Shown: piece after piece, positions 22,501-35,300 of the stretch
How positions within the stretch are numbered: position 1 is the first letter of the stretch
Layout of the letters: every line of letters starts with the position of its first letter
NCBI GenBank assembly: GCA_037951105.1
Contig: JBAMJV010011174.1
Coordinates: forward strand, 1-64,000
Length of the DNA stretch: 64,000 bases
From: Echinarachnius parma
Taxonomy: Eukaryota; Echinodermata; Echinoidea; Clypeasteroida; Echinarachniidae
Direction of reading: 5' to 3'
The notes under the pieces: generated by a model
The model's database searches: none
Told to the model about the DNA's origin: nothing
What the model saw: only the letters and a program-made list of their open reading frames with translations
Program-made: the position numbers and the translations under genes

Positions 22501-23478
22501 TGTCAATTTTTACCGTGCCAGTGCTTGATACATCGCACGTACCGCCTTTCATACAGTTGAACCATGGACCCTAAGGCGTGCCATTGTTAGTGTGCACTCG
22601 GCCGTGTGCCGAGAGAATGGACAAGTTCGCTGAATGGTATTACGGGCATGGAGTGCAATTTAACTGGCATTGACTAGGTAAAAATTTACAAAAATGGGCA
22701 CCTGACATGGTCTCACTCACTGCGTCCTTAAACAAAAACTACACGACCAAAATTACTGTTCTTGGTATCGTTGTTCATTGGAAAAGACACCCTATCCGAT
22801 AGACATAACTATTTTGGTACTTTATTTTGGGAAGTGCCCCGTTCCGTTTTTTGTGGGCCACCCTGTATAGCCTACTATAATAATAGTTCACCTTGATGCA
22901 TACCGTAATCTAAATTTATATACAATATAGTTGGAAAGTATAATTTTGTTTGCCTTTGCTGTTAAATTAAAGTAGATGATAATTGCTTTGATTACGTTGG
23001 CTATATTAGTAATGACAATTGTACTTATTTTTTTGTAACACTTCACTGTATTTCATTTGTCGAACTAGGATTAGGATATAACAATAAATAAATTCATATA
23101 ATTGTATAAAAATACAAGTCTTATCATATCGAAATAATAATATGTGCAAACGAAATTAAATTTAATATTTTTGGGAAATTAATGCAAATATCAAAATAAT
23201 AATAACGATGAACCAAAAATGTTGCTATCATGCAGGAGTCCCCGTTCATTTCCACGAACCTTAACAGCAACCCGGATGTTGGCCTGGCAATGAATGCAAT
23301 GGTGGCTGACCATGTTGACCAGTCGTACGGTCAACCGGGCGAGGCAGGGTCCTCCGATTCCCTCGTCGTTGTCGCTATCGTAGGTGGAGTCGTGGCGGTC
23401 ATCGGAGCGGTCCTCGTTGCCGTGGCTGTCATCGTGAAGAAACGACCGACTGCGAGGTTCTCGTACCAGAAACTTTAG
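19453..23478 (+). CDS. PLB1: Phospholipase B1-like, membrane-anchored; last five exons
   Basis: Exons 19453-19522, 20038-20142, 21213-21308, 21872-21937 and 23236-23478 join in frame (580 nt, 192 residues plus stop). PLB1 family enzymes are GDSL/SGNH hydrolases that remove acyl chains from phospholipids at the outer face of the plasma membrane. The fragment has CKCLLNRRG, then DFTVVYQPFF, then PDKSYFAADCFHLCGKG, the block V region with the catalytic Asp and His (DCFH), EPVGSKRLKW and CPSK, and PFISTNLNS. A 29-residue hydrophobic segment (SLVVVAIVGGVVAVIGAVLV...) and a short basic tail (KKRPTARFSYQKL) form a type I anchor, as in the family. The GDS serine block and all earlier exons are not in the 19 kb upstream, which is repeat and pseudogene, so the gene is either split by a very long intron running off the window or is a truncated copy. 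Confidence 0.85.
19829..19941. repeat. (ATATT)n microsatellite
   Basis: About 20 units of ATATT with one G interruption near 19900, in the intron between the first two PLB1-like exons. Confidence 0.92.
20038..20142 (+). CDS. PLB1: PLB1-like exon (DFTVVYQPFF)
   Basis: 105 bp, 35 codons, phase 0-0: RMVQAAIESGKYDDKEDF, TVVYQPFFHDTHLPLKE. The TVVxQPFF run is a strong family signature. Acceptor TTTTGTTCAG, donor GTAAGT. Confidence 0.87.
20883..21065 (+). pseudogene. Decayed tandem copy of the PLB1 catalytic exon
   Basis: The intron end and exon at 21111-21290 are duplicated 231 bp upstream: GGTGGTCTTTAAACACAATC, CAGGGCAGGTTTGACTATTA, the acceptor GATCTTCAG and AACGGGAAACCAGAC all recur. In this copy the DCFH codons are deleted (GCAGACTCTGCATGAGCGG), an in-frame TGA appears, and a TATATATA stretch interrupts the end. 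The acceptor is intact, so mis-splicing into it is possible. Confidence 0.82.
21213..21308 (+). CDS. PLB1: PLB1-like exon with catalytic Asp-His
   Basis: 96 bp, 32 codons: NGKPDKSYFAADCFHLCGKG, QAAQAVANWNGM. DCFH carries the predicted Asp and His of the SGNH triad. A decayed copy lies 231 bp upstream. Confidence 0.9.
21872..21937 (+). CDS. PLB1: PLB1-like exon (EPVGSKRLKW)
   Basis: 66 bp, 22 codons, phase 0-0: FEPVGSKRLKWVPGEQLQCP, SK. Acceptor GATTTCAG, donor GTAAAG. Confidence 0.87.
22324..22867. mobile_element. TA-target MITE with TACAGGGTGGCC ends
   Basis: 544 bp with inverted termini TACAGGGTGGCCCA and TACAGGGTGGCCCAC followed by AACGGAACGGGGCACTTCCC in both arms, and TA outside both ends. 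This suits a Tc1/mariner-type non-autonomous element. The interior is unique and has no transposase. It sits in the last PLB1-like intron. Confidence 0.85.
23236..23478 (+). CDS. PLB1: PLB1-like last coding exon with membrane anchor
   Basis: 243 bp including TAG. Begins ESPFISTNLNSNPDVGLAMN, then a glycine/serine spacer, a long Val/Ile/Ala/Gly transmembrane helix and the basic end KKRPTARFSYQKL. The 3' UTR follows. Confidence 0.88.
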   Translation, partial: ESPFISTNLNSNPDVGLAMNAMVADHVDQSYGQPGEAGSSDSLVVVAIVGGVVAVIGAVLVAVAVIVKKRPTARFSYQKL

Positions 23479-24644
23479 GTAGTTCTGCCTAAATGGCGTG
23501 AATAAGTTAAAGAGACTTTGTCCTCGCGTCTGAGGGCACTTTTGAAAGAGTTTATATAGGGGGCGCCATTATTCGCACGCCGGGAGCTCTGCATATAGTT
23601 TCCATACGCTACAGAGTTGTGCGAGTGTTAGGAACTTTATTCGGAAAACATGGCGATACCATAAGTGCACACCATTCCGAATTTGACGACGAGATGACTT
23701 TAAGCCACAACGTTGAGAACTGAACGCGAGATTAAAATTAGATTTGTTTATGGGCTACCGCATGACTGTTCTGCTTAAAATATTTTACGAACATTGATAG
23801 TGTTCCAATGTTACCCGACATCGGCGTTTGTCTGAGGCTTAATAGTTTGAACAGTAATAATCATAGATTGTTATAATTGTGATCAGTTTTGTTTGACTTG
23901 AGTCATCATCCACTTCGTAATCGGTCGCCGTCGTGAAAACCCTCAAAAATCGGCGTGACTTTGGGAACTTCTTCAATTATGATGCCAGTTTGTCACAATA
24001 GCACAAGTTGCACAACCATGCAGTCATGCATTCATTATCTTCAAATATATTCGCAGTATATACGTATATGAACATTTATTCTAGTTTGGTATATATATGG
24101 TTCCATACAGTATTATTTGTCCCTCATATTTTATATTACCTAATAATTATCATCTTGTCTTATATGTATCATCGTTTATATATATACCGTTCTTATTTTT
24201 AATCACACAATAAATTTGTATTATATTATAGAAAGATAGAGTATAATCATGATGCAAAATAAGCATGGTTCAACGCGGGTGATCGGATTAAGTGCAATTT
24301 TACTGTTAATATATCTTATATTTCTGCATGGACCTAGATTTTAAATTTGGTTTCTTATATACGAATATTGAGTTTGCATCCAGATTGTGTTTGCTATGAA
24401 TTAATGTATCACCTGTATAAATGTAAATACAATTAAAAGGGATTTTTAATGAAAAACTTATGCATGAACTGAAAATTATTCTTACAATTTATCACATACT
24501 TGTAATTATTTGTAAGGGTATTATACCGTGTTTTAATTCACTCACTGCTTAGTAATATTATGAATTATTACTTAAAATGTGTCAATAAATCAATCATAGA
24601 AAATAATTAAATAGATAAATAATAAGCATAAATTAAAAAAAATT
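23479..24644 (+). other. PLB1-like 3' UTR and AT-rich spacer
   Basis: Follows the TAG directly. AATAAA at 24209-24214 and CAATAAATC near 24583 are candidate polyadenylation signals. No exon is visible. Confidence 0.5.
24209..24214 (+). promoter_or_regulatory. Candidate polyadenylation signal of PLB1-like gene
   Basis: AATAAA about 730 nt after the stop codon, in AT-rich sequence. It is the first canonical hexamer noticed downstream; usage is inferred. Confidence 0.45.
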
Positions 24645-24716
24645 ACTGACTGACTGACTGACTGACTGACTGACTGACTGACTGACTGACTGACTGACTG
24701 ACTGACTGACTGACTG

Positions 24717-24787
<71 letters not shown>
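24645..24787. repeat. Compound (CTGA)n-(ATCA)n microsatellite
   Basis: About 18 CTGA units pass directly into about 17 ATCA units at 24717, the change being one base per unit. Confidence 0.95.
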
Positions 24788-25687
24788 GGTTTAATGAATG
24801 AATGAATTTAGTAATGAATGACGATTTTTAAATTTTTTAAATGATAATAATACATAATAATATATAGCATTTATAGAGCGCCATGTATCTCGGTGCCCTA
24901 TATTCAGAGGCGCATTATTACCCTTGGTCATCAGGTACAGTTCAAACCCGAACAATTATCTTGTGCACCATCTACTCCCAGGGGAGTATTCTTGCTCAAT
25001 ATGCCCTATGATGTAGAGTGCTACAGGATGGACGAATGAATGAATGAATTAATTAACTACTTAATTTCTCAATAACCGCATATAATTTTATCAACAAAAT
25101 CGACAGTGAAGTGAGAAATGATGTTCAGATTTGGCAAGGGACTAGGACTCGTCATCCATGCACGTATTCTCATTCAAGCTAAGATCTCTCTATTTGACAA
25201 TAGTTATTTAAAACAGACTCGGATTCATCAATTGATTCGAGATACTGTACTAGTAAAGCTTTCAGCAAAAAAGTCACTCTCAAAAGTGGGCTAAGTACGA
25301 CTCATTTTGACATGCGTATATTACTTTTAATTATTATTACATTATTATACAACCTTCACCTGTGTAGAAGTAGTGCGTGATGATGACGAAGTAGATTTGG
25401 GAACAATGATTAAGTTGTTTTTAAAACCGGATGACGGTTTTGTGCCTAAACAAAGAAAAACACAATTAAATTATCATTATACATTACTGATATCACATGC
25501 GGTTAAATTGGTAAAATGGGCATGTAAATACCCCTATAATAGGGACCGTGACGGTCCAGGTAACGCCCACCGATGTTTGATAGCATTCTGGTGTACACTA
25601 CAACCAGTTTGTCTAATATCAATTCGGTCTACACTCAGTTTGTCTAGTTTGGTCTAATCCCATTAATTTGCTCTATTATCCAATTTG
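24788..25687. other. No gene seen
   Basis: Includes a TATAGAGCGCCATGTATCTC segment resembling those at 11040 and 32380 (TATAGCGCTTA...), a common short interspersed repeat here, and GTTTGTCTAGTTTGGTCTAA words before the next repeat. No coding exon supported. Confidence 0.5.
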
Positions 25688-26668
25688 TAACAAAATGACC
25701 TTGACTATCTGCGTCGCCTTATTTACTCGTTCACAATGCAACCAAAGCATAGCGATCTAAACAACGATAGTAGAATGAAGAGGAAAACAGAAAGCCTTGA
25801 AATTTGGTGAATTTGGTGAAAACCACGCTAACCGTATTTATGCCAAGTACGTAATCGGCAAGTAAATAATAGGAAATATTTCAGCGCTCAATGTAAATTG
25901 AGGACAGTACTTTTTACACTAACCTTCATAATCAAATTTTATATAATCAATTTTACATAATAAAAGTTTTAAAGCCAAATAACAGTACTGGGAAACGCCC
26001 CACACACAATAAATTAAAATGCTTTCCTCACCTACCACGTAAAAGAATATTGAAGATTGTTGACAAAAACTGCTCTGAATTTGACTTATTAAAGGGATAG
26101 GTGAGTTTTGGTAGAGAGTTATACAGTTTTGGTCAAACTGAATTTTATTAACCAAAACCTGCATCATTACATTACAAACTAATATTTATAACTCCACTAT
26201 GCTCTAAAGGAATAAAATATTACAAATGACAAAGTAAAAAGCCTGTTATCATTAGAAAAGAGCCGTCAAAACTTAAGAGGGCGCTCTCTAAAAGCTCATT
26301 GGTTTCAACCATTTAAAATAAAATGATTGTGCATGTGATGTTTTGTTGAAATAGTGATTAGATAGAGAGATAATCAACAACTATTTAAAAACCTCTTTGT
26401 AAATTTTTTAAAAGAGGAAGCATTTTAATTTTTTAAAAATAATAATTGTGGGGCCCCACAAATATTACAAATGGCTATTACAAAACGGTGAATTTAGACC
26501 AAAGCATTGGATTTCATCCAACGTTTCTACATTCAACGATACTAAGGTTCGGATTTTACCACACGAGCACTTTTTTAAAGATACTTTAATATTCAATAAT
26601 ATTGATCAATTAGTTTGGCCGATATAGATGTATTAGGTAACTTTCCCAATACTGTTATTTGGCTGTGT
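25688..26668. repeat. Dispersed ~1-kb repeat, copy 2
   Basis: Near-identical to 14225-15232, with small deletions (for example around ACGTAAAAGAATATTGAAG). The TTAA-type left half starts at 26089 and its palindrome TTGTGGGGCCCCACAA is at 26446-26461. AATT is present at both limits (CCAATT before, CAATTAAG after), a weak hint of a target duplication. Confidence 0.8.
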
Positions 26669-28037
26669 ACAATTAAGACATTCTGACGCAAATAATACTC
26701 GATTTGATGATATAACCATGATAACAGGATCTAGGTTGGCGTTCGATGAGAGTCTGAACAAATTTTAGTCATCTGACAGCCCCCCCCCCCCCCTTCCAAA
26801 CAAAAGTAGATTAACAACAAACAAACCAAGAAGTAACAATTAAATGAGATAAGTAAAAAAATTCAATCGGAAATTGGTATCATTCTTCTATTGGTATGAG
26901 GATCAAAAGAAAAGAAAATTGCAGGAGTTCAAAGTAATTTTAGTTGATTTGGACAAGTTAAATACAGTACAACTGATAATAGTCCTAATACGTCAATATT
27001 AAAAATTTGATTCGAAAGTTATAACTCGAGCCATCTAAATCGAGTATATTACTATATATTATTACTAATTCACCCTAATTATTTGATGATTCAACGCAAA
27101 AATGTGAAGTTTTAAGTCGAGGTCATGAGGTCAACATTGAATGAGAGTATAAGCTCGTCTTATTTAATTTCTAAATGAAGGCATTCTACGCCCCTTTTGT
27201 CTATATATAAATACAAAGGATGTTTCTTTATACCATATGAGGTAGCAATTTTGATTTCATGAAATTACATTGAAATTTGTGTTTTTCGCTTTTCATACGT
27301 GTTTGTTTAACCTAATCCAGTCAAATTGAAAATGTTATGAAAGTAAATCAAACAAAAATATGCAGAATAATATATTTTATTATCTCTCGCGGGTGGTGTA
27401 TGCATTGATGATAATACACATAATGCAAAACCACACTTAACGACGTGTTCGAAAAAAAGACCAAGGATACTTTTCGCTGACGTAAATACTGTATATGTTG
27501 AGCGACCAAGCGTATAGCTTGTGTAAGTTCAACGCATTCATTTTTTTTCTTCTGAATCATTACGTAGATGTAAACAAAAATATGAAAATAAATCGGCATG
27601 TAAATATTGATAAGAGGAGGCACACGGGGATTATCGTGGCTCATCGGTTATTACCATGGCCATGGGGGTATAAAGCTGAAAACCTTTCCGGCGGGATCAC
27701 CAGTTTAGTCTATGCCCCGCCTTCAGGGTTGTCAAAAGGTGGGTCCTTTCGCCATCAGGAGAACAGAGAGGGAAACACGATAGTGTATAGCGATCGTCAA
27801 TAAATTTGCAACAATTAAAACAAATACATGATAAACAAAAAACAGCAGAAGAAAGAAGTATTAAAGCATCCGACTTATTATAACTTTGTGAAACTTGAAA
27901 TACAACTTCTTAATTGAAGTCAGTGTGTGGGATTTGGCTAATACCTTCGTGAAAGGTGAAATAAAAACCGCTCCAACAGTTTGGCAATCTAAGAACTACA
28001 TTTTTAGGGTAGCGCATTTTGGGGGCAATCGTCAACC
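26669..28037. other. No gene seen; region upstream of the astacin gene
   Basis: AT-rich, with a C run at 26781-26794. No TATA box or other promoter element can be assigned with confidence to the start at 28038. An open stretch near 27620-27800 has no recognised domain. Confidence 0.5.
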
Positions 28038-28253
28038 ATGAAGGTCCTCATCGTGATGTTGGGATTTCTTTTCATCATTGCAATCGTCACTGGAAAACCA
28101 ATGAAAAAGTCACGGGTCGATAAAGTGAGTGAAGTGTCCGAAGAGGTGGACGAATGGGAGGATGATGACTGGGAAGACACCGACGACGAAGACGAAGCGG
28201 ATGTTCTGACAGAAATAACTAAAGATGGCACAATCCTCAAACTGGAGAAAATG
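28038..28253 (+). CDS. Astacin gene exon 1: signal peptide and acidic propeptide
   Basis: 72 codons, ending in phase 0 at KLEKM. The ATG follows CGTCAACC. After the signal peptide comes the very acidic EEVDEWEDDDWEDTDDEDEA run. Donor GTAATG is weaker than consensus. Confidence 0.85.
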
Positions 28254-28328
28254 GTAATGAATACAATTTGCATTATCATAGTTGTTATTATTTTTATTAG
28301 TATTATCATTGATATCATTATTATTATT

Positions 28329-28384
<56 letters not shown>

Positions 28385-31300
28385 CATTGTTATTCTTATT
28401 CTTCTTATTATGGTTTTTCCCTTTCATTCACTTTTTTCATTCAATTTGATACATTTTTACTTACGTCACGAGTTCCGAAACCAAGAATATGCCAATGCCA
28501 ACTTCAATTGTCGACCAATTTCACAAAAAGTCCATTCAATTATTAAAAAGTTGTTCGTCACGTATTTTCGTCGATGACAATTCAAATTTGCTGAACACAT
28601 CTGTGACTGACGAATTTTAATTGTACTGGACGATAATGTGTGACAAATGACTAACTTGAATGAACTTTTTGTGAAATTGGTCTACAATATACGAAATTGA
28701 AGATGGCATTGGCACATTCTCTGCTTTTCGGGACGAAATTGAAGTAAAAATTTAAAACATTGAATGAAGACAAGTGTTAAAATGGATGGGAAAACCTGTA
28801 TTATTTTTAAAGGTTTTCCATTCCATTTTAACACTTTTTTCATTCAATTTGTACTGCGTATCTCATCACTAGTTCCAGTAAGATGTTGAACAGCTGTGGC
28901 GACAGAACACATCCCTGCCTTACACATGTAGTTGTTTTGAACCAGTCTGTAGTTTCTCGTACTGTGTGACTCGTACTGCACTGAATGACTTCTGATACAT
29001 AAGGCCTTCACGAGATCAGTGATGTTACTGGGGTATCCAAAGACGCCGAGAGCTTTGCAGAGACCCTCCTACCAAACAGAGTCAAAGGCCTTTTCAAAGT
29101 CGATATAGCAGCAGTATAAGTCTCTCTTTCTTTCTAGGTATTTTTCTGTTATTTTGTCTGATTGTGAATAGTTGGTCAGTTGTTGATCTTTCCCGGTCTA
29201 AAAACCCGCCTGAGCTTCGGAGAGTATTTCTTCGGATCTACTTATGATGCGTTTCCGTAAAGATGATAGTCATCATCTTTCCTGCATGGCTATAAGTAGG
29301 CTGATTCCTCTGTAATTACTATCGTCCAGTTTGTCTTTCCTCCCCCAGTGATCTGGAAATGTTCCAGTGTTCCATATTTTCTTGCAGAGCTGATGAAAAA
29401 TATTAATTCCGATCACGCCTGTTGCTTTTCATTTTCGGCTGTAACACAGTCGAATGCAGGTGACTTTTCATCTGTTAGTCTGTTCACAGCAGCTCTTACT
29501 GCATCACGCAAGATTTCCGGTTTAAAGTCCTTTTTTGCCATTTGACGGACACTTTTTGCAACATCCTCTTCCACTAGATTCCTTTTATTGTAGAGCTCTT
29601 CAAAGTTTTCTCTCCATCTTAATTTAACTTCTTCAACTTTTGTAAAGACTTTGTCATCTTTGCTCTTAACTGACTGCATTTTAGTTGATGACTTCTTGGT
29701 TATCGTCTTGATTGTAGCATAGACTTATGTGATGCTTGGTGGGCTTTTGTCAATTTGAATGCACACGTCTTGTATCCTGGGGGTGTTTCACAAAGATCCT
29801 AAGTTGAACTTAAGAGATAAAGAGGAAAACCAAAGACTGTCATGTTCACAAAGATCCTAAGTTGAACTTAAAAATTATGGTAAGCCATTTGTAGCCTCGG
29901 AATACAAATATATTCAAAAGCAAAAATGCAAGTGTTTTAGACTTTTTAATCCTTTAAATTTTACATCAAGAAAATAAAATATCCTTGATAATAGAAAATA
30001 TCTATTATTTTAATCAACATGTTATGCCCTTGAAAAAAACTTTTACAATTTGTTTTCAAAGAAACTAACGGCTTTCCTCTTTATCTCTCGATTCAGGTTT
30101 AGTTGTATCTGGTTGTATTAGTTGGGTCATTTCTCGGTCATTGTTATCATTAGTAGCCTACTATAATCATAACTCTATACTGTGCGTGTTTGTATGAATG
30201 CATGCATGTATGTATGAATGGCTTTGTGCTACTTCTTATCACGAAATTAAAGATTTAATCATAATTGTAACTGTTTCATTTAAATATGAAGCAGGTTTCG
30301 GTTTTTCCAAAATAATGTCTCTTTCGTTATAAAGATATTTATGATTGAAGTATTGTGTACAAAGTAAATGCAGCGAGTAAGCAAATACCACTTAGTATGT
30401 TCGCACAGTACTTGGTCATATTATGACATTACATTCACCGTGAAATTTGCACACATGATCACTCAGTTGACATATCAGAATGATCACAACAAGTCAAATT
30501 GTATCAACACCTCATCGGTTCTTGCACAGTCATGTCAACAAAATACACGTCCCTTTAATTTAGAAACAAAAAAGGCGAGTTTCTGATTATTTATTTTTCC
30601 CCCAAATGACGGAGAAATAATAATGTTACTGTTAAAATAGGCATATGGTTCATAAATTATAACTAATTATTATTTCATTCCTACCATATGAATACGATTC
30701 TACTACATGTATACTACAGACACCATTGATAAACGTTACCATGCCTTGTATATAAAACACCTTTCCTAGTTCAAATCCTTGATCTATAATCCTCCGTTCT
30801 TTATTGGCCGTGTTCAGTATCGGAACCCTTACAAGGAGGTCTTCAACGGGAAGGTGGTGGTGCACCCTCGCGAGGAGGTGGTCGATCCCGACAACCGTCC
30901 CCTCTCACCCGAGGAGCAGAACCCAGACGACCAAGGCCTCTTCGAGGGCGACATCCGACTGACTCCCGAGCAGGAGCGAGCGATCGAGGAGTCGATCCGC
31001 GAGCTGGCCGCACGGGCATCGAAGGGGAAGGGCAGGTGGCGGAGGAAGGGAGTCGCTGATACGACGCTGCTATGGGATGGCGCCATCGTGCCATACATTT
31101 TTGACTCGTCCTCAGGTTTGGTTGCTCATTTGTTTCTTTGTATCTGATAAAACAGACTTCCACATAAAAAGCGCTAAATCCACTTTTTCAACTTTGGAGA
31201 AAAGCAGAATTCTTTATCCAACTTTGTACACCTCCTAATGAGAACATACAAAATGGAACGTCATTTGTACAACAAAAACTTGCAATTTAAACGAAATTCG

Positions 31301-32337
31301 TTTTCCCTTCTTCCCGTTTTTATTTATGATAAAAATGGGAGGTCGTGTTCTGTACTCATTTTCATTTGTCTTTGATACAGTTTTTCCAACGGCGGATGAG
31401 ACACTTATTTTGTCTGCGATGGCACACTGGGAACTACATACTTGTCTCGATTTTGTCGACTGGACCCCCGCCGTCGCCACACAAGTCGGTCACCAGAAGA
31501 GGCTCAATATTCACAACACGGGCAGTGGGTACGGACCTTTAAAAGTGTTAATGCCATTGATGTAATTTTGATGGTGATGAAGATGATGATGATGATGATG
31601 AGTGATGATGATGATGATTACGTGTGACGTGTACATGTTATAAGTCCTTATAACAAGATCGAATTATAATCATATCATCATGAATTAAGTAAAAGAGAAA
31701 TAGTTTGTTCTGAATTATTTTGGTGAGTGTTTGGATTGGTTTCATTTAAAGAGATAGTTGAGTTTTGGTAGAGAGGGCGCTACACAAAATATTTTTTTGT
31801 GAGATAATGAAAAACTGAGTGTCAAATTTGAAAGAACATACAATGTTAATGGCAGAATAAACTTTATTTTTGATCAAAATAGGTTCAGAAACGGCTGAAA
31901 TATCCATAAACATAACCATTTGTAATAAATGTGGGGCCCCACAAGATATATTCGATAATTTTGAACCAGCCGTTAAAATTCGTTTTAAAATACTTCCTTT
32001 TTTCAAAAATGTTCAAAAGAGGTTTTTAGATAGTTGTTGATTATCTGTCTATCTAATCACTATTTCAACAAAACATCACATGCACAATATTTTATTTTAA
32101 ATGGTTTAAACAAATGCGTTTTTTGAAAGCGCCCTCTTTAGTTTAAACAGCTCTTTTTAAAATGATAACAGGCTTTTTACTTAGTCGTTTGTAATTTTTG
32201 TATTCCTTTTGAGCATGGTGGAGTTATAAGTATTAGTTTGTAATGTAATGGTGCAGGTTTTGGTTACTAAATTCAGTTTGACTAAATATGTACTCTCTCT
32301 ACCAGAACTCAACTATCCCTTTAAATCCATGTGAAAG

Positions 32338-32370
<33 letters not shown>

Positions 32371-35300
32371 TCCAATTTTTATATAGCGCTTATCACGATT
32401 GATAATCATCTCTAAGCGCTTTACAATTTTATTATTACCCCGGTCATAGGATACAATGCGAACCAGCACACATTGTGTGCACCATAACTAAATTTATTAA
32501 GTTGCAGCGAAGAATAGAACGAGTTTTATTCTAAAACCACCACGTTTCATATCGTGCAATAAACATGATACATTAGTGTTGGCAAATCGAGTCTGACTGT
32601 ATACGTCGTAGGGAACGATTTCCCCCCTATAGATTTGTATATTGTTAGGCAGACCTATTTAAAAAAATATATTTACTATCTTTTTATCAACAATGTTTAC
32701 TTGCCTCAATTGTTATAAATGATACATCGTATGTATTAAGCGCTTTATATATGTTATTTATTATTATTATTATTATACATTAATACATGGTTATAGACAA
32801 ATCAGACAATATTTGAGATATCGACGTGATGTTATAATAATGTATATAATATAAATTATTTCTGATTTTATCTTATATCGTAGGTGCTCGTCATATATCG
32901 GAAAAGCGAACGAACCATCTGGGTCAGACCTAAATGACATCTCGCTCGCTAACGGCTGCGTTTATGTGAGTAGTTTATTCACAATATTGACTGGAAGGAA
33001 TCAAGGAGTTTTATGTAAACAATGTTTTAAAGGGATCTAGTAACATTGTCATAATCCTCAAAACTTACTCTTGAAACTTAAGCGGTTCTCACATACCTAC
33101 CTCATAATATTCGTATTGGCAATATGAGCGTGGAACAGGGGAACAGCATTCAGTTTTCTTAAAATGCCCCTTCGTTATAAAGATATGTATGACTGAAGCG
33201 TTCAGATTAATAATTATCTACTGGATAATTTATAATTGTGAACAAAGTCAGTGCAACGAGTTAGAGAATATCAATTTGTATTTTTGCTCATTACTTGGTC
33301 AAATGACAAGTCATTTTAATACCACATTTTATCAGCCCTCGTCATTTTTTGCACATGTCAATAAAGTTACTAGATCCCTTCAAACCATGGTCTTCATCTA
33401 TGAAGTGCTCCTTACTATAGGCCCCGTCACAGAAAGGGATAACATCGATTGTTAGTTACAATTGGTTGTAAGTCAGAAAATCTGGGCGTTTCAACCAATC
33501 AGATTTGCGCATTTAAAACACATGATCTGACTATACAAAGTTACAGTTAATTGTAACTTACAATCGATTGTATCTCTTTCTGCAACGAAGCCTGTAGAGA
33601 CAGATAACCAGCGGTCAGACTGAATTTTTTGTTATGGGGGGGGGGGGGGGGGATACATATCAAAGACATCTTGTCAAGTGTATCTGTGTACATTCTTTCT
33701 CCATCAGTTAACGAAAAGCGCCCCATAGTTTTAAACTCATAAACATGATAAACCACTTTTGTAAATCCAAGCCGATTTGTTCGTCTGCTATATTATAATG
33801 TGCTTGCAGATGGATGCTATTCGGTGTATTATCGCAGACATGTCAGGTGATTAAGTCGAATATATTGAAGTCGCTCTACATGTATAGTGGCGTAGCTACG
33901 GGGGGGGGGGGGCCTGTGCCCCCCAAATAATTTTGAAAAAACAATAGAAAACATAAGGGGCCATTTTTTGAAAAAAAACAAAGAAATACATAAGGTGTGC
34001 CCCCCAATAATTTTGCGTGCCCCTCAGTCAGTCCGACCACGCTACGCCCCTGTACATGTATATTACCTTATCAGTATGATCACACAATTAAAGCCAGGTT
34101 TTTAACTTCCAAATACATTCCTTACAGATTATGTAGAAGATGAGCATTATTAGAAAGCGTTTTAATTATAGTTGATATAATTATTATTATTACGGCGGTT
34201 ATTATCAACATCGCAATCATTATTATTTCTGTCAATAAGGTAATCTCCAAATTCATCATTGGTATTAATACGTGTGGTTTGCGGTTGCACCATGTATAAG
34301 AGGGGAGAGGATTGGTGAGTCCTGAAAAGGACTGATTGGTATTCTTTCTACGTAGGATAGTCCTACAAAGGACTGTTGGCAGTCCTAGAAAGGACTGTTG
34401 GGATAGTCCTGAAAAGGACTGTTGGTATTGTAAGGAGAGGGTGGATGGTAGGAGAGGCTCGACGTTTCGAATAGGTTGACTATTCGTCGTCAGTATTATT
34501 CTTAACATTTTCAATAGAGTTAGTATTGCCATTTGTCTGATTGTTGCACAGTTCGGGACCGTCGTTCACGAGTTCGGGCATGCCATCGGTTTCTACCACG
34601 AGCAGTCTCGTCCCGATCGCGACGACTACGTCACAGTCATGACACAAAACATACGGGCAGGAAAGGAGAACAACTTCGAAAAACATGACACCACCGACAT
34701 AAACACTCGGGCTGTTCCATACGACCACACGTCAATCATGCACTATGGGAGCAACGTGAGTCATGCGTATAATTTATTTATTCATTCATGAGAAGGTGTG
34801 AGAGTAGCATTCATATAATTTATACTGTATAATTAAACAAATTATGACGAGTTTGTTGCCAAGTTGGATGCCGAGTTGGGTTCCGAGTTAACGGTTGGTA
34901 AAGCCCTGGTCCCATATATTGACGGGTTTTTACGGCGAATCGTAACGGTTTGGCATTCGTGGAGAAAATCGCTTAAGTCGTTCTGATTCGTTGTAGATCG
35001 TCCCTGTTCCCTGGGGGAGGGGGGGGGGGGGGCACAGTTCACACCAAATTTGGGGGTAGGTATGTGCCTCCCCAGGGTTCCAATGTAGGGGCTCCGGAGC
35101 GGATCGCTGCGTGTGCAATGGGGGTCTCCGGAGCGGAACGGCCGATATTTAGGATTTTGGGGGTCTCCGGAACGAAAAATTGAACTGAAAACGGGATCTT
35201 TAGGGGAGCACATACTTATAGTGCCAGGTATAGGGTGTACCACCACCCCCCCCCCCCCCCGGTCCTGTTCTTTCAACACTCCGTTGAGAATCGTGTATGA

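Noticed and set aside
29348..29679. Small frames on both strands in astacin intron 1
   Set aside because: They belong to the broken reverse transcriptase fragment or its shadow.
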